Shown here: positions 38,503-46,610 of the stretch, piece by piece
How the letters are laid out: every line of letters begins with the position of its first letter
Position numbering within the stretch: position 1 is the stretch's first letter
NCBI RefSeq assembly: GCF_023218175.1
Contig: NZ_JALPTH010000002.1
Coordinates: 124,001 to 188,000, forward strand
Direction: 5' to 3'
Length of the DNA: 64,000 bases
DNA from: Streptomyces lichenis
GTDB lineage: Bacteria; Actinomycetota; Actinomycetes; Streptomycetales; Streptomycetaceae
Translations under genes and position numbers: made by a program
The notes under the pieces: generated by a model
The model's input: only the letters and a program-made list of their open reading frames with translations
Told to the model about the DNA's origin: nothing
The model's database searches: none

Positions 38503-39142
38503 TTGTGCACAGGCCCTGCTTCGAAACGGATTCCGAGCTAACTATGAGTGGGAGTAGTAGTAGGGCCTGTGGAAACCGTGGATAACGTCGTTTGCGCAGG
38601 TCAGCCCTGGTTTTTTATCCACTGGCCCTGTGGGCGGCACCGGTGGACAACCGGCCCCTTCTGTGGACACCGGGGACTTATACACACCCGATGCACAGGC
38701 GGGCCCCACTTCCCCACAGCTCCGTCCCCAGTTTTACCCCGCTTCCCCACAGGCCAATCCGGCAACCTCGTGTGACCGCTTTCACTCGGCGCGGTGATGG
38801 GGGTCCGGAAGTTGCCGAACAGTGGACAGGGGTGTGGAGAAGCTGTGGATCACGGGCCTCCGCCTGTGGGCCGCCGGTGGACAACGCCAGACCGGTGCGG
38901 TGAACACCTACCTTGTCCACAGCCTGTGGACGAGCGCCAGCCACAATTCCACAGCCGTCTGACGTGCGGTGATCTTTCCTCCCCAGGGTCCTCTGTGGAT
39001 GGATTCTGGACAACTCGGCAGTCCCCAGGGTGTGGACGGCACTTCGGCCGCATTCTTGTGGACGAGGCCGTGACCCGATCGTCTAATCGAACGCCCCGGC
39101 CTCCGGACGACCGCCCGCCGCTCACCCCGGCGGGCGTCCACA
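38503..39142. other. oriC: chromosomal replication origin oriC with about 21 DnaA boxes
   Basis: The dnaN-dnaA gap contains clustered 9-mers close to the Streptomyces DnaA box TTGTCCACA. They are at 38503 TTGTGCACA, 38568 (reverse) GTTTCCACA, 38577r TTATCCACG, 38615 TTATCCACT, 38642r TTGTCCACC, 38662r GTGTCCACA, 38678 TTATACACA, 38710 and 38743 TTCCCCACA. Further boxes are 38821r, 38833r TTCTCCACA, 38844r, 38876r TTGTCCACC, 38913 TTGTCCACA (exact), 38925r TCGTCCACA, 38945, 38994r, 39005r TTGTCCAGA, 39031r, 39057r and 39134. Number, spacing and position agree with the known Streptomyces origin (about 19 boxes). The most AT-rich part is 38530-38620. The remaining bases up to 39330 show no gene. 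Confidence 0.96.
38546..38585 (-). promoter_or_regulatory. candidate basal unwinding element: DnaA boxes plus DnaA-trios
   Basis: Read on the minus strand: DnaA box TTATCCACG (38585-38577), DnaA box GTTTCCACA (38576-38568), a GC-rich GGCC (38567-38564), then triplets CTA CTA CTA CTC CCA CTC (38563-38546). The complementary strand thus has repeated TAG triplets next to the box. This is the order of the Bacillus BUS: box, GC-rich spacer, DnaA-trios. Opening would proceed toward dnaN. Confidence 0.55.
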
Positions 39143-39330
39143 GCCCGTGGATACGGAAACCCCGCGCGGGCCCCACCGACCACGGCTCCGGCGCGACCAC
39201 CCCGTACCGCCCCATTGCGTACTGTCCCGCCCGGCCTCGTCGCGTACCGCTCCACCCGCGCACCACCGCGCCCGTCGGCGCACCCGCTCCCGGCCCCCGG
39301 CCCCCGACGACCGCGACCGCGGTCGACGAC

Positions 39331-39366
39331 GAGGGGCCGCCCACGGAAATCCGTGGGCGGCCCCTC
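39331..39366 (-). terminator. terminator after dnaA
   Basis: A perfect 16-bp stem (arm GAGGGGCCGCCCACGG, loop AAAT) 36 bases beyond the dnaA stop. It isolates dnaA transcription from the origin. Confidence 0.88.
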
Positions 39367-39401
39367 GTCTCAGGTCGTCCGCGCCTGCGCCGGCAGGCTC
39401 C

Positions 39402-41264
39402 TCAGCCCGCCTTGATGCGGTTGGTCAGCTCGGTGACCTGGTTGTAGATCGAGCGCCGCTCCGCCATCAGCGCGCGGATCTTGCGGTCGGCGTGCATCAC
39501 CGTGGTGTGGTCGCGGCCGCCGAACTGCGCGCCGATCTTCGGCAGCGAGAGGTCGGTCAGCTCCCGGCACAGGTACATGGCGATCTGGCGGGCCGTCACC
39601 AGCACCCGGCTGCGCGAGGAGCCGCACAGGTCCTCGACGGTCAGCCCGAAGTAGTCCGCGGTCGCCGCCATGATCGCGCCGGCCGTGATCTCCGGGGCCG
39701 CGTCCTCACCACCTGGGATCAGGTCCTTCAGCACGCCCTCGGTCAGCCCCAGGTCCACCGGCTGGCGGTTGAGGCTGGCGAACGCCGTCACCCGGATCAG
39801 CGCCCCCTCCAGCTCCCGGATGTTGCGGGAGATCCGCGAGGCGATGAACTCCAGCACCTCCGGCGGGGCGTTCAGCTGCTCCTGCACCGCCTTCTTGCGG
39901 AGGATCGCGATCCGCGTCTCCAGCTCCGGCGGCTGCACATCGGTGGTCAGGCCCCACTCGAAGCGGTTGCGCAGCCGGTCCTCCAGGGTCATCAGCTGCT
40001 TGGGCGGCCGGTCCGAGGAGAGCACGATCTGCTTGTTGGCGTTGTGCAGGGTGTTGAAGGTGTGGAAGAACTCCTCCTGCGTCGACTCCTTGCTCGCCAG
40101 GAACTGGATGTCGTCCACCAGCAGGATGTCCACATCGCGGTAGCGCTTGCGGAAGGTGTCGCCCTTGCCGTCGCGGATCGAGTTGATGAACTCGTTGGTG
40201 AACTCCTCCGAGCTCACGTACCGCACCCGGGTCCCCGGGTAGAGGCTGCGCGCGTAGTGGCCGATGGCGTGCAGCAGATGCGTCTTGCCGAGTCCCGACT
40301 CCCCGTAGATGAAGAGGGGGTTGTACGCCTTGGCCGGCGCCTCGGCGACCGCCACCGCGGCCGCGTGCGCGAACCGGTTCGACGAGCCGATGACGAAGGT
40401 GTCGAAGAGGTACTTCGGGTTCAGCCGGGCGTGCGGCTCACCGGGCCGCCCGGTGCCCGCCCCACCGGCACCGCTGCCCGTCCCCGTACCGCTGCCGGAG
40501 CCGGTGGAGCCGCCGGTCAGGGGCGCGCCGCCGCCCGGCTGCTCCCGGCGGTCGGCCGGCTGCGCGTCGTACGGAGCGGAGTCGCCGCGCCCCGGGCCGC
40601 GGTAGTCGCGATGCGGCTGCTGCGGGGGACGGGTGCTTGCGTAGGGGTCGCGCTCCGGGAAGCCGCCGAGCCGCTGCTGCTGCCAGGAGAGGTCCTCCTG
40701 GGTACGAGGCCAGGCCCCCGGGTCCGGGCGCTGCTGAACGTAGTCGGGGTAGGCGGGGCGTGCCGTGGGCAGCCCGTCGTCGGGCAGCTGCTGGGGGGAG
40801 TAGCCGCCGCCGTCCGGCTGGCGCCCGTAGCCGCCGCCGTCGTCGTAGCCGTCGTAGGGCCGGTCGTACTGCTGCTTCTCGTACTGCTTGTCGTACGAGT
40901 CGGGGGCGCCGTAGCCGTCCTGCGGCGCGCGGTCGTCGTAGCGCGGGCGGTCGTGCGCGGGCGCTCCGGGCGGGGCCGGCGGCTCGCCCGCCGAGTCGTC
41001 CACGGTGATCGCGATCCGGATCGGCCGCCCGCACTCGCGGCTGAGGGTCTCGCTGATCAGCGGGGCGAGACGGCCCTCCAGCACCCGCTTGCCCCATTCG
41101 TTGGGGACGGCGAGCAGCGCGGTGTCGGCGACCAGGGCGAGCGGCTGGCACCGCTCGATCCACTGCCGGTCCTTGGCCTCGATGCCCTGCTGGCCGCCGT
41201 CGCCGAGGAGCTGGTCGATGACGCGCGGCCAGACTGCGGCAAGATCGGCAGGTACGTCAGCCAC
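39402..41264 (-). CDS. dnaA: chromosomal replication initiator DnaA
   Basis: 620 residues. Domain I is at the start ([40 protein letters not shown]). A long Gly/Pro/Tyr/Asp-rich domain II (about residues 100-285) is the Streptomyces hallmark. Domain III is AAA+ with Walker [20 protein letters not shown], Walker [16 protein letters not shown] and [20 protein letters not shown]. Domain IV has the DNA-binding helix [16 protein letters not shown]. It binds the DnaA boxes of oriC and its own promoter. The GTG at 41264 begins the conserved N-terminus; upstream in-frame sequence is not conserved. It is about 35 residues shorter than the S. coelicolor protein, within domain II. Confidence 0.98.
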   Translation of the reverse strand: MADVPADLAAVWPRVIDQLLGDGGQQGIEAKDRQWIERCQPLALVADTALLAVPNEWGKRVLEGRLAPLISETLSRECGRPIRIAITVDDSAGEPPAPPGAPAHDRPRYDDRAPQDGYGAPDSYDKQYEKQQYDRPYDGYDDGGGYGRQPDGGGYSPQQLPDDGLPTARPAYPDYVQQRPDPGAWPRTQEDLSWQQQRLGGFPERDPYASTRPPQQPHRDYRGPGRGDSAPYDAQPADRREQPGGGAPLTGGSTGSGSGTGTGSGAGGAGTGRPGEPHARLNPKYLFDTFVIGSSNRFAHAAAVAVAEAPAKAYNPLFIYGESGLGKTHLLHAIGHYARSLYPGTRVRYVSSEEFTNEFINSIRDGKGDTFRKRYRDVDILLVDDIQFLASKESTQEEFFHTFNTLHNANKQIVLSSDRPPKQLMTLEDRLRNRFEWGLTTDVQPPELETRIAILRKKAVQEQLNAPPEVLEFIASRISRNIRELEGALIRVTAFASLNRQPVDLGLTEGVLKDLIPGGEDAAPEITAGAIMAATADYFGLTVEDLCGSSRSRVLVTARQIAMYLCRELTDLSLPKIGAQFGGRDHTTVMHADRKIRALMAERRSIYNQVTELTNRIKAG

Positions 41265-41350
41265 AGGGCACGCTCTCTCACAGGTCCCAAGAATGTGTGG
41301 TTCTCGGGACGGGATGGAAGGACAGGCAGGAAAAGAATCCGAGTTCAGCC

Positions 41351-41405
41351 ACGGTAGACGGGCGGACTCTCGTCCTTCAAGTTGTTGTCCACAGCCTGTG
41401 TATAG
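41351..41405 (-). promoter_or_regulatory. dnaA promoter with two DnaA boxes
   Basis: On the minus strand TTGAAG (41380-41375) and TACCGT (41356-41351) are 18 bases apart, placing the start about 80 bases before the GTG. Just upstream of the -35 are an exact DnaA box TTGTCCACA (41385-41393) and an oppositely oriented CTATACACA (41397-41405). The arrangement fits the known autoregulation of Streptomyces dnaA. Confidence 0.75.
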
Positions 41406-41493
41406 CGTGCCGCCGCCGGTCGGCCCAGCGGCCCCGTTCCCGCCCCGGCCCCGCCCCCGTCCGGCTCCGGCCCCGCGCCGGACCGGGGCTGGT

Positions 41494-41523
41494 TTGACCG
41501 GATGGCGTAGCCGCGCGTACCGT
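41494..41523 (+). promoter_or_regulatory. probable rpmH promoter
   Basis: TTGACC (41494-41499) and TACCGT (41518-41523) are separated by 18 bases, about 170 bases upstream of rpmH. The boxes mirror those of the dnaA promoter. The call is from pattern only. Confidence 0.5.
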
Positions 41524-41690
41524 AACCAGGTCGAGTTGTCGATGGCTGCTGCCGCCTGCCTCCGATGGGCAAAGGTCACCACTGGTGATCGTTCAGCGGT
41601 GCACTCGGGCGTATTGCGAGCTACTCGTGGGCGCACGGTGACAGCCAGGCGATGTCCCGCCACCCCACGATTCCCTTCTGGAGCCCCCGA

Positions 41691-41828
41691 GTGAGCAAGC
41701 GCACCTTCCAGCCGAACAACCGTCGTCGTGCCAAGACCCACGGTTTCCGTCTGCGCATGCGTACCCGCGCCGGCCGCGCGATCCTCGCGTCCCGCCGGAG
41801 CAAGGGTCGCGCGAGCCTGTCCGCCTGA
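41691..41828 (+). CDS. rpmH: 50S ribosomal protein L34
   Basis: 45 residues: [20 protein letters not shown], then [20 protein letters not shown], then ASLSA. This is the full L34 sequence pattern, highly basic, a component of the large ribosomal subunit. The GTG start has TGGAG upstream. It is the first gene of the conserved rightward block from oriC (rpmH-rnpA-yidD-yidC-jag-rsmG), with rnpA 19 bases downstream. Confidence 0.98.
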   Translation: MSKRTFQPNNRRRAKTHGFRLRMRTRAGRAILASRRSKGRASLSA

Positions 41829-41847
41829 ACCGCGCACAGGTCATGAC

Positions 41848-42219
41848 GTGCTGCCTACCGAGAATCGGCTGAGGCGGCGCGAGGACTTCGCGACCGCGGT
41901 ACGCCGAGGACGCCGGGCCGGGCGCCCGCTCCTCGTCGTCCATCTACGAAGCGGTGCCACGGACCCGCACGCGTTGGGGGAGAACGCTCCTCCGACCCGT
42001 GCGGGTTTCGTTGTCAGCAAGGCCGTCGGCGGTGCCGTGGTCCGCAACCACGTCAAGCGCCGGTTGCGCCACCTGGTACGGGACCGGCTGGCCTCGCTCC
42101 CCCCCGGTAGCCTGGTGGTAGTACGGGCGCTGCCCGGAGCGGGCGACGCCGACCACGCTCAGCTGGCCCGAGACCTGGATGCCGCCCTTCAGCGGTTGCT
42201 GGGAGGGGGCGCGCGATGA
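41848..42219 (+). CDS. rnpA: ribonuclease P protein component
   Basis: 123 residues. It starts [20 protein letters not shown] and has the RNase P protein signature [18 protein letters not shown] preceded by [13 protein letters not shown]. It assists the catalytic RNA (rnpB, outside this window) in cutting the 5' leader from pre-tRNAs. The start is the GTG at 41848, with CAGG upstream. The stop overlaps the yidD ATG (ATGA at 42216-42219). Confidence 0.97.
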   Translation: MLPTENRLRRREDFATAVRRGRRAGRPLLVVHLRSGATDPHALGENAPPTRAGFVVSKAVGGAVVRNHVKRRLRHLVRDRLASLPPGSLVVVRALPGAGDADHAQLARDLDAALQRLLGGGAR

Positions 42220-42542
42220 AGTACCCGCTGCTGGCCCTGATCAAGCTGTACCAGTGGACGATCAGCCCGCTGCTGGGCCCCGTCTGCCGGTACTACCCGT
42301 CGTGCTCGCACTACGGATTCACCGCCATCGACCGGCACGGCGCGATCAAGGGCACCGCCCTGACCGCCTGGCGGATCCTGCGGTGCAACCCGTGGTCGCC
42401 GGGCGGCGTCGACCACGTTCCCCCACGTAAGCGCCCCCGGTGGCACGAAATGCTGCGCGACCGACTGCGCGGCGGCAAGGGCGGGCCCTCCGCCGAGACG
42501 AGCCCGGCCGACGAGACCTCGCCCCATGCTCAAGGAGCCTGA
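42216..42542 (+). CDS. yidD: membrane protein insertion efficiency factor YidD
   Basis: 108 residues with the family core [20 protein letters not shown] and [20 protein letters not shown] and [19 protein letters not shown]. An amphipathic N-terminal helix and conserved Cys residues are present. The C-terminus has a variable polar tail. YidD assists membrane insertion by YidC, which is encoded three bases downstream. Both overlaps and spacing indicate co-translation with rnpA and yidC. Confidence 0.96.
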   Translation: MKYPLLALIKLYQWTISPLLGPVCRYYPSCSHYGFTAIDRHGAIKGTALTAWRILRCNPWSPGGVDHVPPRKRPRWHEMLRDRLRGGKGGPSAETSPADETSPHAQGA

Positions 42543-42545
42543 TTA

Positions 42546-43808
42546 GTGGACACGATTGCCAGTCTGTTCAGCTTCATCACCACACCCGTCTCGTGGATCA
42601 TCGTCCAGTTCCACAAGCTGTACGGCGCGGTCTTCGGACCCGACACGGGCTGGGCCTGGGGTCTGTCGATCGTGTCCCTCGTGGTGCTGATCCGTATCTG
42701 CCTGATCCCGCTCTTCGTGAAGCAGATCAAGTCGATGCGGAACATGCAGGTGCTCCAGCCGAAGATGAAGGCGATCCAGGAGCGCTACAAGAACGACCGC
42801 CAGCGCCAGCAAGAAGAGATGATGAAGCTGTACAAGGACGCGGGCACCAACCCGCTGTCCTCGTGCCTGCCCATCCTGGCGCAGTCGCCGTTCTTCTTCG
42901 CCCTCTACCACGTGCTGTCCAGCATCGCCTCGGGCAAGACCATCGGCGTCATCGACCAGCCGCTGCTCGCCAGCGCCCGTGAGGCCCACATCTTCGGCGC
43001 CCCGCTGGCCGCCACCTTCACCGACAGCGCGGAGAAGGTCGCCAGCCTCAACGCCGACATCGTCAGCGTCCGCGTGGTCACGGCGATCATGATCGTGCTG
43101 ATGTCGCTGTCGCAGTTCTACACGCAGCGCCAGCTGATGCAGAAGAACGTCGACCTCACGGTGAAGACCCCGTACATGCAACAGCAGAAGATGCTGATGT
43201 ACATCTTCCCGCTGATCTTCGCCGTGATGGGCATCAACTTCCCCGTCGGCGTCCTCGTCTACTGGCTGACCACCAACGTGTGGACCATGGGCCAGCAGAT
43301 GTACGTGATCAACCAGAACCCCACCCCGGGCAGCAAGGCGCAGGACAACTACCTCCAGCGGCTGCTGAAGAGCGTCTCCACGCACGGTGAGATCCGGGGC
43401 CGGCGCCGCCGCAACATCGTCCGCGCCATCGTGGCCAAGGGTCCGGACCGCAACGACAACGAGCGCAAGTTCATCGCGGCGCTCGCCAAGGAAGGCTACT
43501 CCGCCCAGGCCGACGGCACGGTCACCAAGGCCGACCCCGCCGTCGCCGAGGCCGAGGCCGCCAACGCCCGCCGCCAGCAGCCCAAGCGGCAGACCAAGGC
43601 CAAGCGCCAGCAGGGCGGCGCCGGGACCGCGACGGCCGACCCGGCCGAGGGGCCCTCGCTGGAGAAGCCCTCGCTGGAGAAGTCCGACAAGCCCTCCGGC
43701 GCCACGCCGAAGCAGCCGGCCAAGCCCGCCGGCGGCGGCACCCGGCAGAGCAAGGCCGGACAGCGCAAGGGCCCGCAGCGGCCCAAGCACCCGTCGTCCA
43801 AGAAGTAA
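42546..43808 (+). CDS. yidC: membrane protein insertase YidC
   Basis: 420 residues. Five membrane segments occupy the YidC/Oxa1 core: [20 protein letters not shown] near the start, [56 protein letters not shown] and [21 protein letters not shown] cytoplasmic coiled coil ([20 protein letters not shown]) lies between the first two core helices. The last 120 residues are a basic Lys/Pro/Gln-rich tail ([20 protein letters not shown]) that probably contacts the ribosome. It has the Gram-positive form without the large periplasmic domain. AAGGAG precedes the GTG. Confidence 0.97.
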   Translation: MDTIASLFSFITTPVSWIIVQFHKLYGAVFGPDTGWAWGLSIVSLVVLIRICLIPLFVKQIKSMRNMQVLQPKMKAIQERYKNDRQRQQEEMMKLYKDAGTNPLSSCLPILAQSPFFFALYHVLSSIASGKTIGVIDQPLLASAREAHIFGAPLAATFTDSAEKVASLNADIVSVRVVTAIMIVLMSLSQFYTQRQLMQKNVDLTVKTPYMQQQKMLMYIFPLIFAVMGINFPVGVLVYWLTTNVWTMGQQMYVINQNPTPGSKAQDNYLQRLLKSVSTHGEIRGRRRRNIVRAIVAKGPDRNDNERKFIAALAKEGYSAQADGTVTKADPAVAEAEAANARRQQPKRQTKAKRQQGGAGTATADPAEGPSLEKPSLEKSDKPSGATPKQPAKPAGGGTRQSKAGQRKGPQRPKHPSSKK

Positions 43809-43865
43809 GACCTCCCAGCACCCCGTACCCGCGTACTCGTACAGCCGTACTTAAGGAGTCCATCC

Positions 43866-44375
43866 GTGACGGAAGCCACCACCTCCGCCGCCGAGGGTGG
43901 GGACACCCTCACCCGCCTGGAGCAGGAGGGGGAGATCGCGGCCGACTACCTGGAGGGCCTGCTCGACATCGCCGACCTCGACGGCGACATCGACATGGAC
44001 GTCGAGGCGGACCGGGCCGCGGTCTCCATCGTCAGCGACTCGGACAGCCGCGACCTCAGCAAGCTGGTGGGCCGCGACGGCGAGGTGCTGGAGGCGCTCC
44101 AGGAGCTGACGCGGCTGGCGGTGCACCGGGAGACCGGCGACCGCAGCCGGCTGATGCTCGACATCGCGGGCTTCCGGGCCCAGAAGCGCACCGAGCTCGC
44201 CCAGCTGGGCGCCCAGGCCGCCGACGAGGTGAAGAGCAGCGGCGAGCCCGTCAAGCTCAAGCCGATGACCCCGTTCGAGCGCAAGGTCGTCCATGACGCG
44301 GTGGCCGCCGCCGGACTGCGCAGCGAGTCCGAGGGCGAGGAGCCGCAGCGCTTCGTCGTCGTGCTCCCCGCCTGA
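43866..44375 (+). CDS. jag: Jag/KhpB-family RNA-binding protein
   Basis: 169 residues. A short acidic N-terminus is followed by a KH domain (DGDIDMDVEADRAAVSIVSD; LVGRDGEVLEALQELTRLAV). An R3H domain with the FERKVVHDAV...LRSESEGEEPQRFVVV pattern completes it. The Jag-N domain of Firmicutes is absent, as usual in actinobacteria. Family members bind RNA with KhpA and affect cell-wall and division genes. AAGGAGT precedes the GTG start. The gene is followed by a strong terminator, so it ends the rpmH-yidC transcription unit. Confidence 0.94.
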   Translation: MTEATTSAAEGGDTLTRLEQEGEIAADYLEGLLDIADLDGDIDMDVEADRAAVSIVSDSDSRDLSKLVGRDGEVLEALQELTRLAVHRETGDRSRLMLDIAGFRAQKRTELAQLGAQAADEVKSSGEPVKLKPMTPFERKVVHDAVAAAGLRSESEGEEPQRFVVVLPA

Positions 44376-44387
44376 CACCTCTCTCGC

Positions 44388-44418
44388 TCGGCCCCGTCTG
44401 TTCGGCAGACGGGGCCGA
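44388..44418 (+). terminator. terminator between jag and rsmG
   Basis: A 13-bp stem TCGGCCCCGTCTG / CAGACGGGGCCGA with a TTCGG loop, followed by CTTGTC, 13 bases after the jag stop. Confidence 0.9.
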
Positions 44419-44494
44419 CTTGTCATCCTCACACTCACCTCACACCGGCGGCCCCGCCGCGGTGCGGCGAAGCGGTACGGAAGGACGGTTTCCC

Positions 44495-45205
44495 GTGACG
44501 GAAGCAGAAGAGCTTCCCCAGGCTCCCCAGGAAGCGCGGACGATCTTCGGCGAGCTCTTCCCGGAGGCGGTCCGGTACGCCGAACTCCTGGCCGACGCGG
44601 GTGTCCGCCGCGGACTGATCGGCCCCCGTGAGGTGCCGCGTCTGTGGGAGAGGCACCTGCTGAACTGCGCGGTGCTCTCCGAGGTGGTGCCCGAGGGGGT
44701 GACCGTCTGCGATGTCGGCTCCGGCGCCGGACTGCCGGGTATCCCGCTGGCCCTGGTCCGGCCGGATCTGAAGATCACCCTGCTGGAGCCGCTGCTGCGC
44801 CGGACGAACTTCCTCCAGGAGGTCGTCGAGCTGCTGGGCCTGGACCATGTGACCGTGATGCGGGGCCGGGCCGAGGAGGTCATGGGCAAGCTGCCGCCGG
44901 TTCATGTGGTCACGGCCCGCGCGGTGGCCCCGCTGGACCGGCTGGCCGGCTGGGGGGTTCCGCTGCTGCGCCCCTACGGGGAGATGCTGGCGCTCAAGGG
45001 GGACACCGCCGCCGAGGAGATCCAGGGCGCCCGGGCCGCGCTGAGCAAGCTCGGAGTGGTGGGCACCTCGGTGCTCCAGGTCGGCGAGGGGCTGGTCGAC
45101 CCTCTGTCCACCGTGGTCCGGGTGGAGGTGGGCGAGAGCCCGGGCGGTGTCCGCTTCGCCGCCAAGCGCGCCAAGGCCGCCCGCACCTCGCGCCGCCGCC
45201 GCTGA
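44495..45205 (+). CDS. rsmG: 16S rRNA (guanine-N7)-methyltransferase RsmG
   Basis: 236 residues. The SAM-binding motif is CDVGSGAGLPGIPLALVRPD, preceded by REVPRLWERHLLNCAVLSEV and followed by ITLLEPLLRRTNFLQEVVEL and VVTARAVAPLDRLAGWGVPL. It methylates G527 (E. coli numbering) of 16S rRNA; loss gives low-level streptomycin resistance and, in Streptomyces, altered antibiotic output. The GTG at 44495 has GGAAGGA upstream. Formerly gidB. It lies alone between a terminator and the parAB promoter region. Confidence 0.97.
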   Translation: MTEAEELPQAPQEARTIFGELFPEAVRYAELLADAGVRRGLIGPREVPRLWERHLLNCAVLSEVVPEGVTVCDVGSGAGLPGIPLALVRPDLKITLLEPLLRRTNFLQEVVELLGLDHVTVMRGRAEEVMGKLPPVHVVTARAVAPLDRLAGWGVPLLRPYGEMLALKGDTAAEEIQGARAALSKLGVVGTSVLQVGEGLVDPLSTVVRVEVGESPGGVRFAAKRAKAARTSRRRR

Positions 45206-45367
45206 TCCGCGGTGGGCCGGGGCCCGCAGGGCGGGGCGGGGCGTCCCGGGCCTGCTGGGTGCGGCGGTGAAGTCCGGACCGGTGGATGCGGCGGCGAGCC
45301 CGGGCCTGTCCCATATGTGTGCATGCCGGAGTGTCGTGACTCCCGGCCCTGCGCCGAGTGACTCAAT

Positions 45368-45381
45368 GTTTCACGTGAAAC
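45368..45381. promoter_or_regulatory. parS site 4 upstream of parA
   Basis: Exact GTTTCACGTGAAAC 214 bases upstream of the chosen parA start. ParB bound here could influence parAB transcription. Confidence 0.93.
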
Positions 45382-45467
45382 GTCGCCCACTGCTGCAGGG
45401 AATCATCGGCCGCGGTCGCGCGGCCGCCACACCGCGCGACCGCCGCTCACCCCTGCGGGTTTCCGAG

Positions 45468-45494
45468 TTGTCCACAGAGGTGGAGTTCTCCACA
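45468..45494 (+). promoter_or_regulatory. two DnaA boxes upstream of parA
   Basis: TTGTCCACA (45468-45476, exact consensus) and TTCTCCACA (45486-45494), same orientation, 18 bases start to start. They lie 87 bases from parS and about 90-115 bases before parA. Confidence 0.7.
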
Positions 45495-45581
45495 GAACCA
45501 CCGGCCTCGCTGGTTCACGACCCCGAAAACATGACAGGCTCTCCCCATTGCGAGCCTGAAGCAGCCGAGGAGAGTGAATCC

Positions 45582-46610
45582 TTGCGGTCCGACGCCAACA
45601 TCGCGGGACCGATGACCGACCCGGTCCCCGGTCCCCGCTCCGAAACGGTGGGGGAGGATGTTTCACGTGAAACACCGCCCCCCATGGACGACGCCCCCGT
45701 GGGGCGCTCCGCCCAACTGGCGGTCGAGGCACTGGGCCGCGCCGGTCAGGGGCTTCCCCGGCCCGAGCAGACCCGCATCATGGTGGTCGCCAATCAGAAG
45801 GGCGGGGTCGGTAAGACCACCACCACGGTGAACCTGGCCGCCTCCCTCGCCCTGCACGGGGCCCGGGTGCTGGTCATCGACCTCGACCCGCAGGGCAACG
45901 CCTCCACGGCTCTCGGTATCGACCACCACGCCGAGGTCCCGTCGATCTACGACGTCCTGGTGGACAGCAAGCCGCTGTCGGACGTCGTCCAGCCGGTGCC
46001 GGACGTGGAAGGCCTCTTCTGCGCCCCCGCCACCATCGACCTGGCCGGCGCGGAGATCGAGCTGGTCTCCCTGGTGGCTCGGGAGAGCCGCCTCCAGCGG
46101 GCGATCCAGGCGTATGAGCAGCCGCTGGACTACGTCCTGATCGACTGCCCGCCCTCCCTCGGCCTGCTGACGGTCAACGCGCTGGTCGCCGGTGCCGAGG
46201 TGCTCATCCCGATCCAGTGCGAGTACTACGCGCTGGAAGGGCTCGGCCAGCTGCTGCGCAATGTGGATCTGGTCCGCGCCCACCTCAACCCGTCACTGCA
46301 TGTCTCGACCATCCTGCTGACCATGTACGACGGGCGTACCCGGCTGGCCTCCCAGGTGGCCGAGGAGGTGCGGAGCCACTTCGGCGAAGAGGTGCTGCGC
46401 ACCAGCATTCCCCGTTCCGTCCGGATCTCCGAGGCACCGAGCTACGGACAGACCGTACTGACCTACGACCCGGGCTCCAGCGGATCGCTCTCCTATCTGG
46501 AAGCGGCCCGGGAGATCGCCCTGCGCGGGGTCGGCCTCCACTACGAGGCACCGCAGACCCATCTGGGCAACCAGAACAACCAGCACAGCACGTCGGAGGG
46601 GATCAAGTGA
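45582..46610 (+). CDS. parA: chromosome partitioning ATPase ParA
   Basis: 342 residues from the TTG at 45582, which follows GAGGAGAG by seven bases; ATG 45531 (no ribosome-binding site) and ATG 45612 are in-frame alternatives. A disordered N-terminus of about 65 residues contains DVSRET, the translation of an embedded parS. The deviant Walker A is QKGGVGKTTTTVNLAASLAL, Walker A' is VIDLDPQGNASTALGI, and the Walker B region is YVLIDCPPSLGLLTVNALVA. ParA moves ParB-origin complexes, and in Streptomyces aerial hyphae it forms filaments needed for spore segregation. Its stop overlaps the parB start (GTGA). Confidence 0.97.
   Translation: MRSDANIAGPMTDPVPGPRSETVGEDVSRETPPPMDDAPVGRSAQLAVEALGRAGQGLPRPEQTRIMVVANQKGGVGKTTTTVNLAASLALHGARVLVIDLDPQGNASTALGIDHHAEVPSIYDVLVDSKPLSDVVQPVPDVEGLFCAPATIDLAGAEIELVSLVARESRLQRAIQAYEQPLDYVLIDCPPSLGLLTVNALVAGAEVLIPIQCEYYALEGLGQLLRNVDLVRAHLNPSLHVSTILLTMYDGRTRLASQVAEEVRSHFGEEVLRTSIPRSVRISEAPSYGQTVLTYDPGSSGSLSYLEAAREIALRGVGLHYEAPQTHLGNQNNQHSTSEGIK
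45660..45673. promoter_or_regulatory. parS site 5, inside the parA coding region
   Basis: Exact GTTTCACGTGAAAC. In the parA frame it encodes part of DVSRET within the nonconserved N-terminal arm, so the site is kept without harming the ATPase fold. Confidence 0.95.

Larger units (their letters stand above)
41265..41690. other. dnaA-rpmH divergent intergenic region
   Basis: A 426-base gap with the dnaA promoter and its DnaA boxes (41351-41405) and a likely rpmH promoter (41494-41523). No other gene or repeat is visible. Confidence 0.7.
45206..45581. other. parAB upstream regulatory region
   Basis: A 376-base gap that contains parS site 4 (45368-45381), an exact DnaA box (45468-45476) and a second one (45486-45494). 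I could not pick a convincing -35/-10 pair. An ATG at 45531 in the parA frame is an alternative parA start. Confidence 0.6.

Noticed and set aside
39147..41357. Plus-strand open frame across dnaA
   Set aside because: Antisense to a gene with unmistakable AAA+ and DNA-binding motifs.
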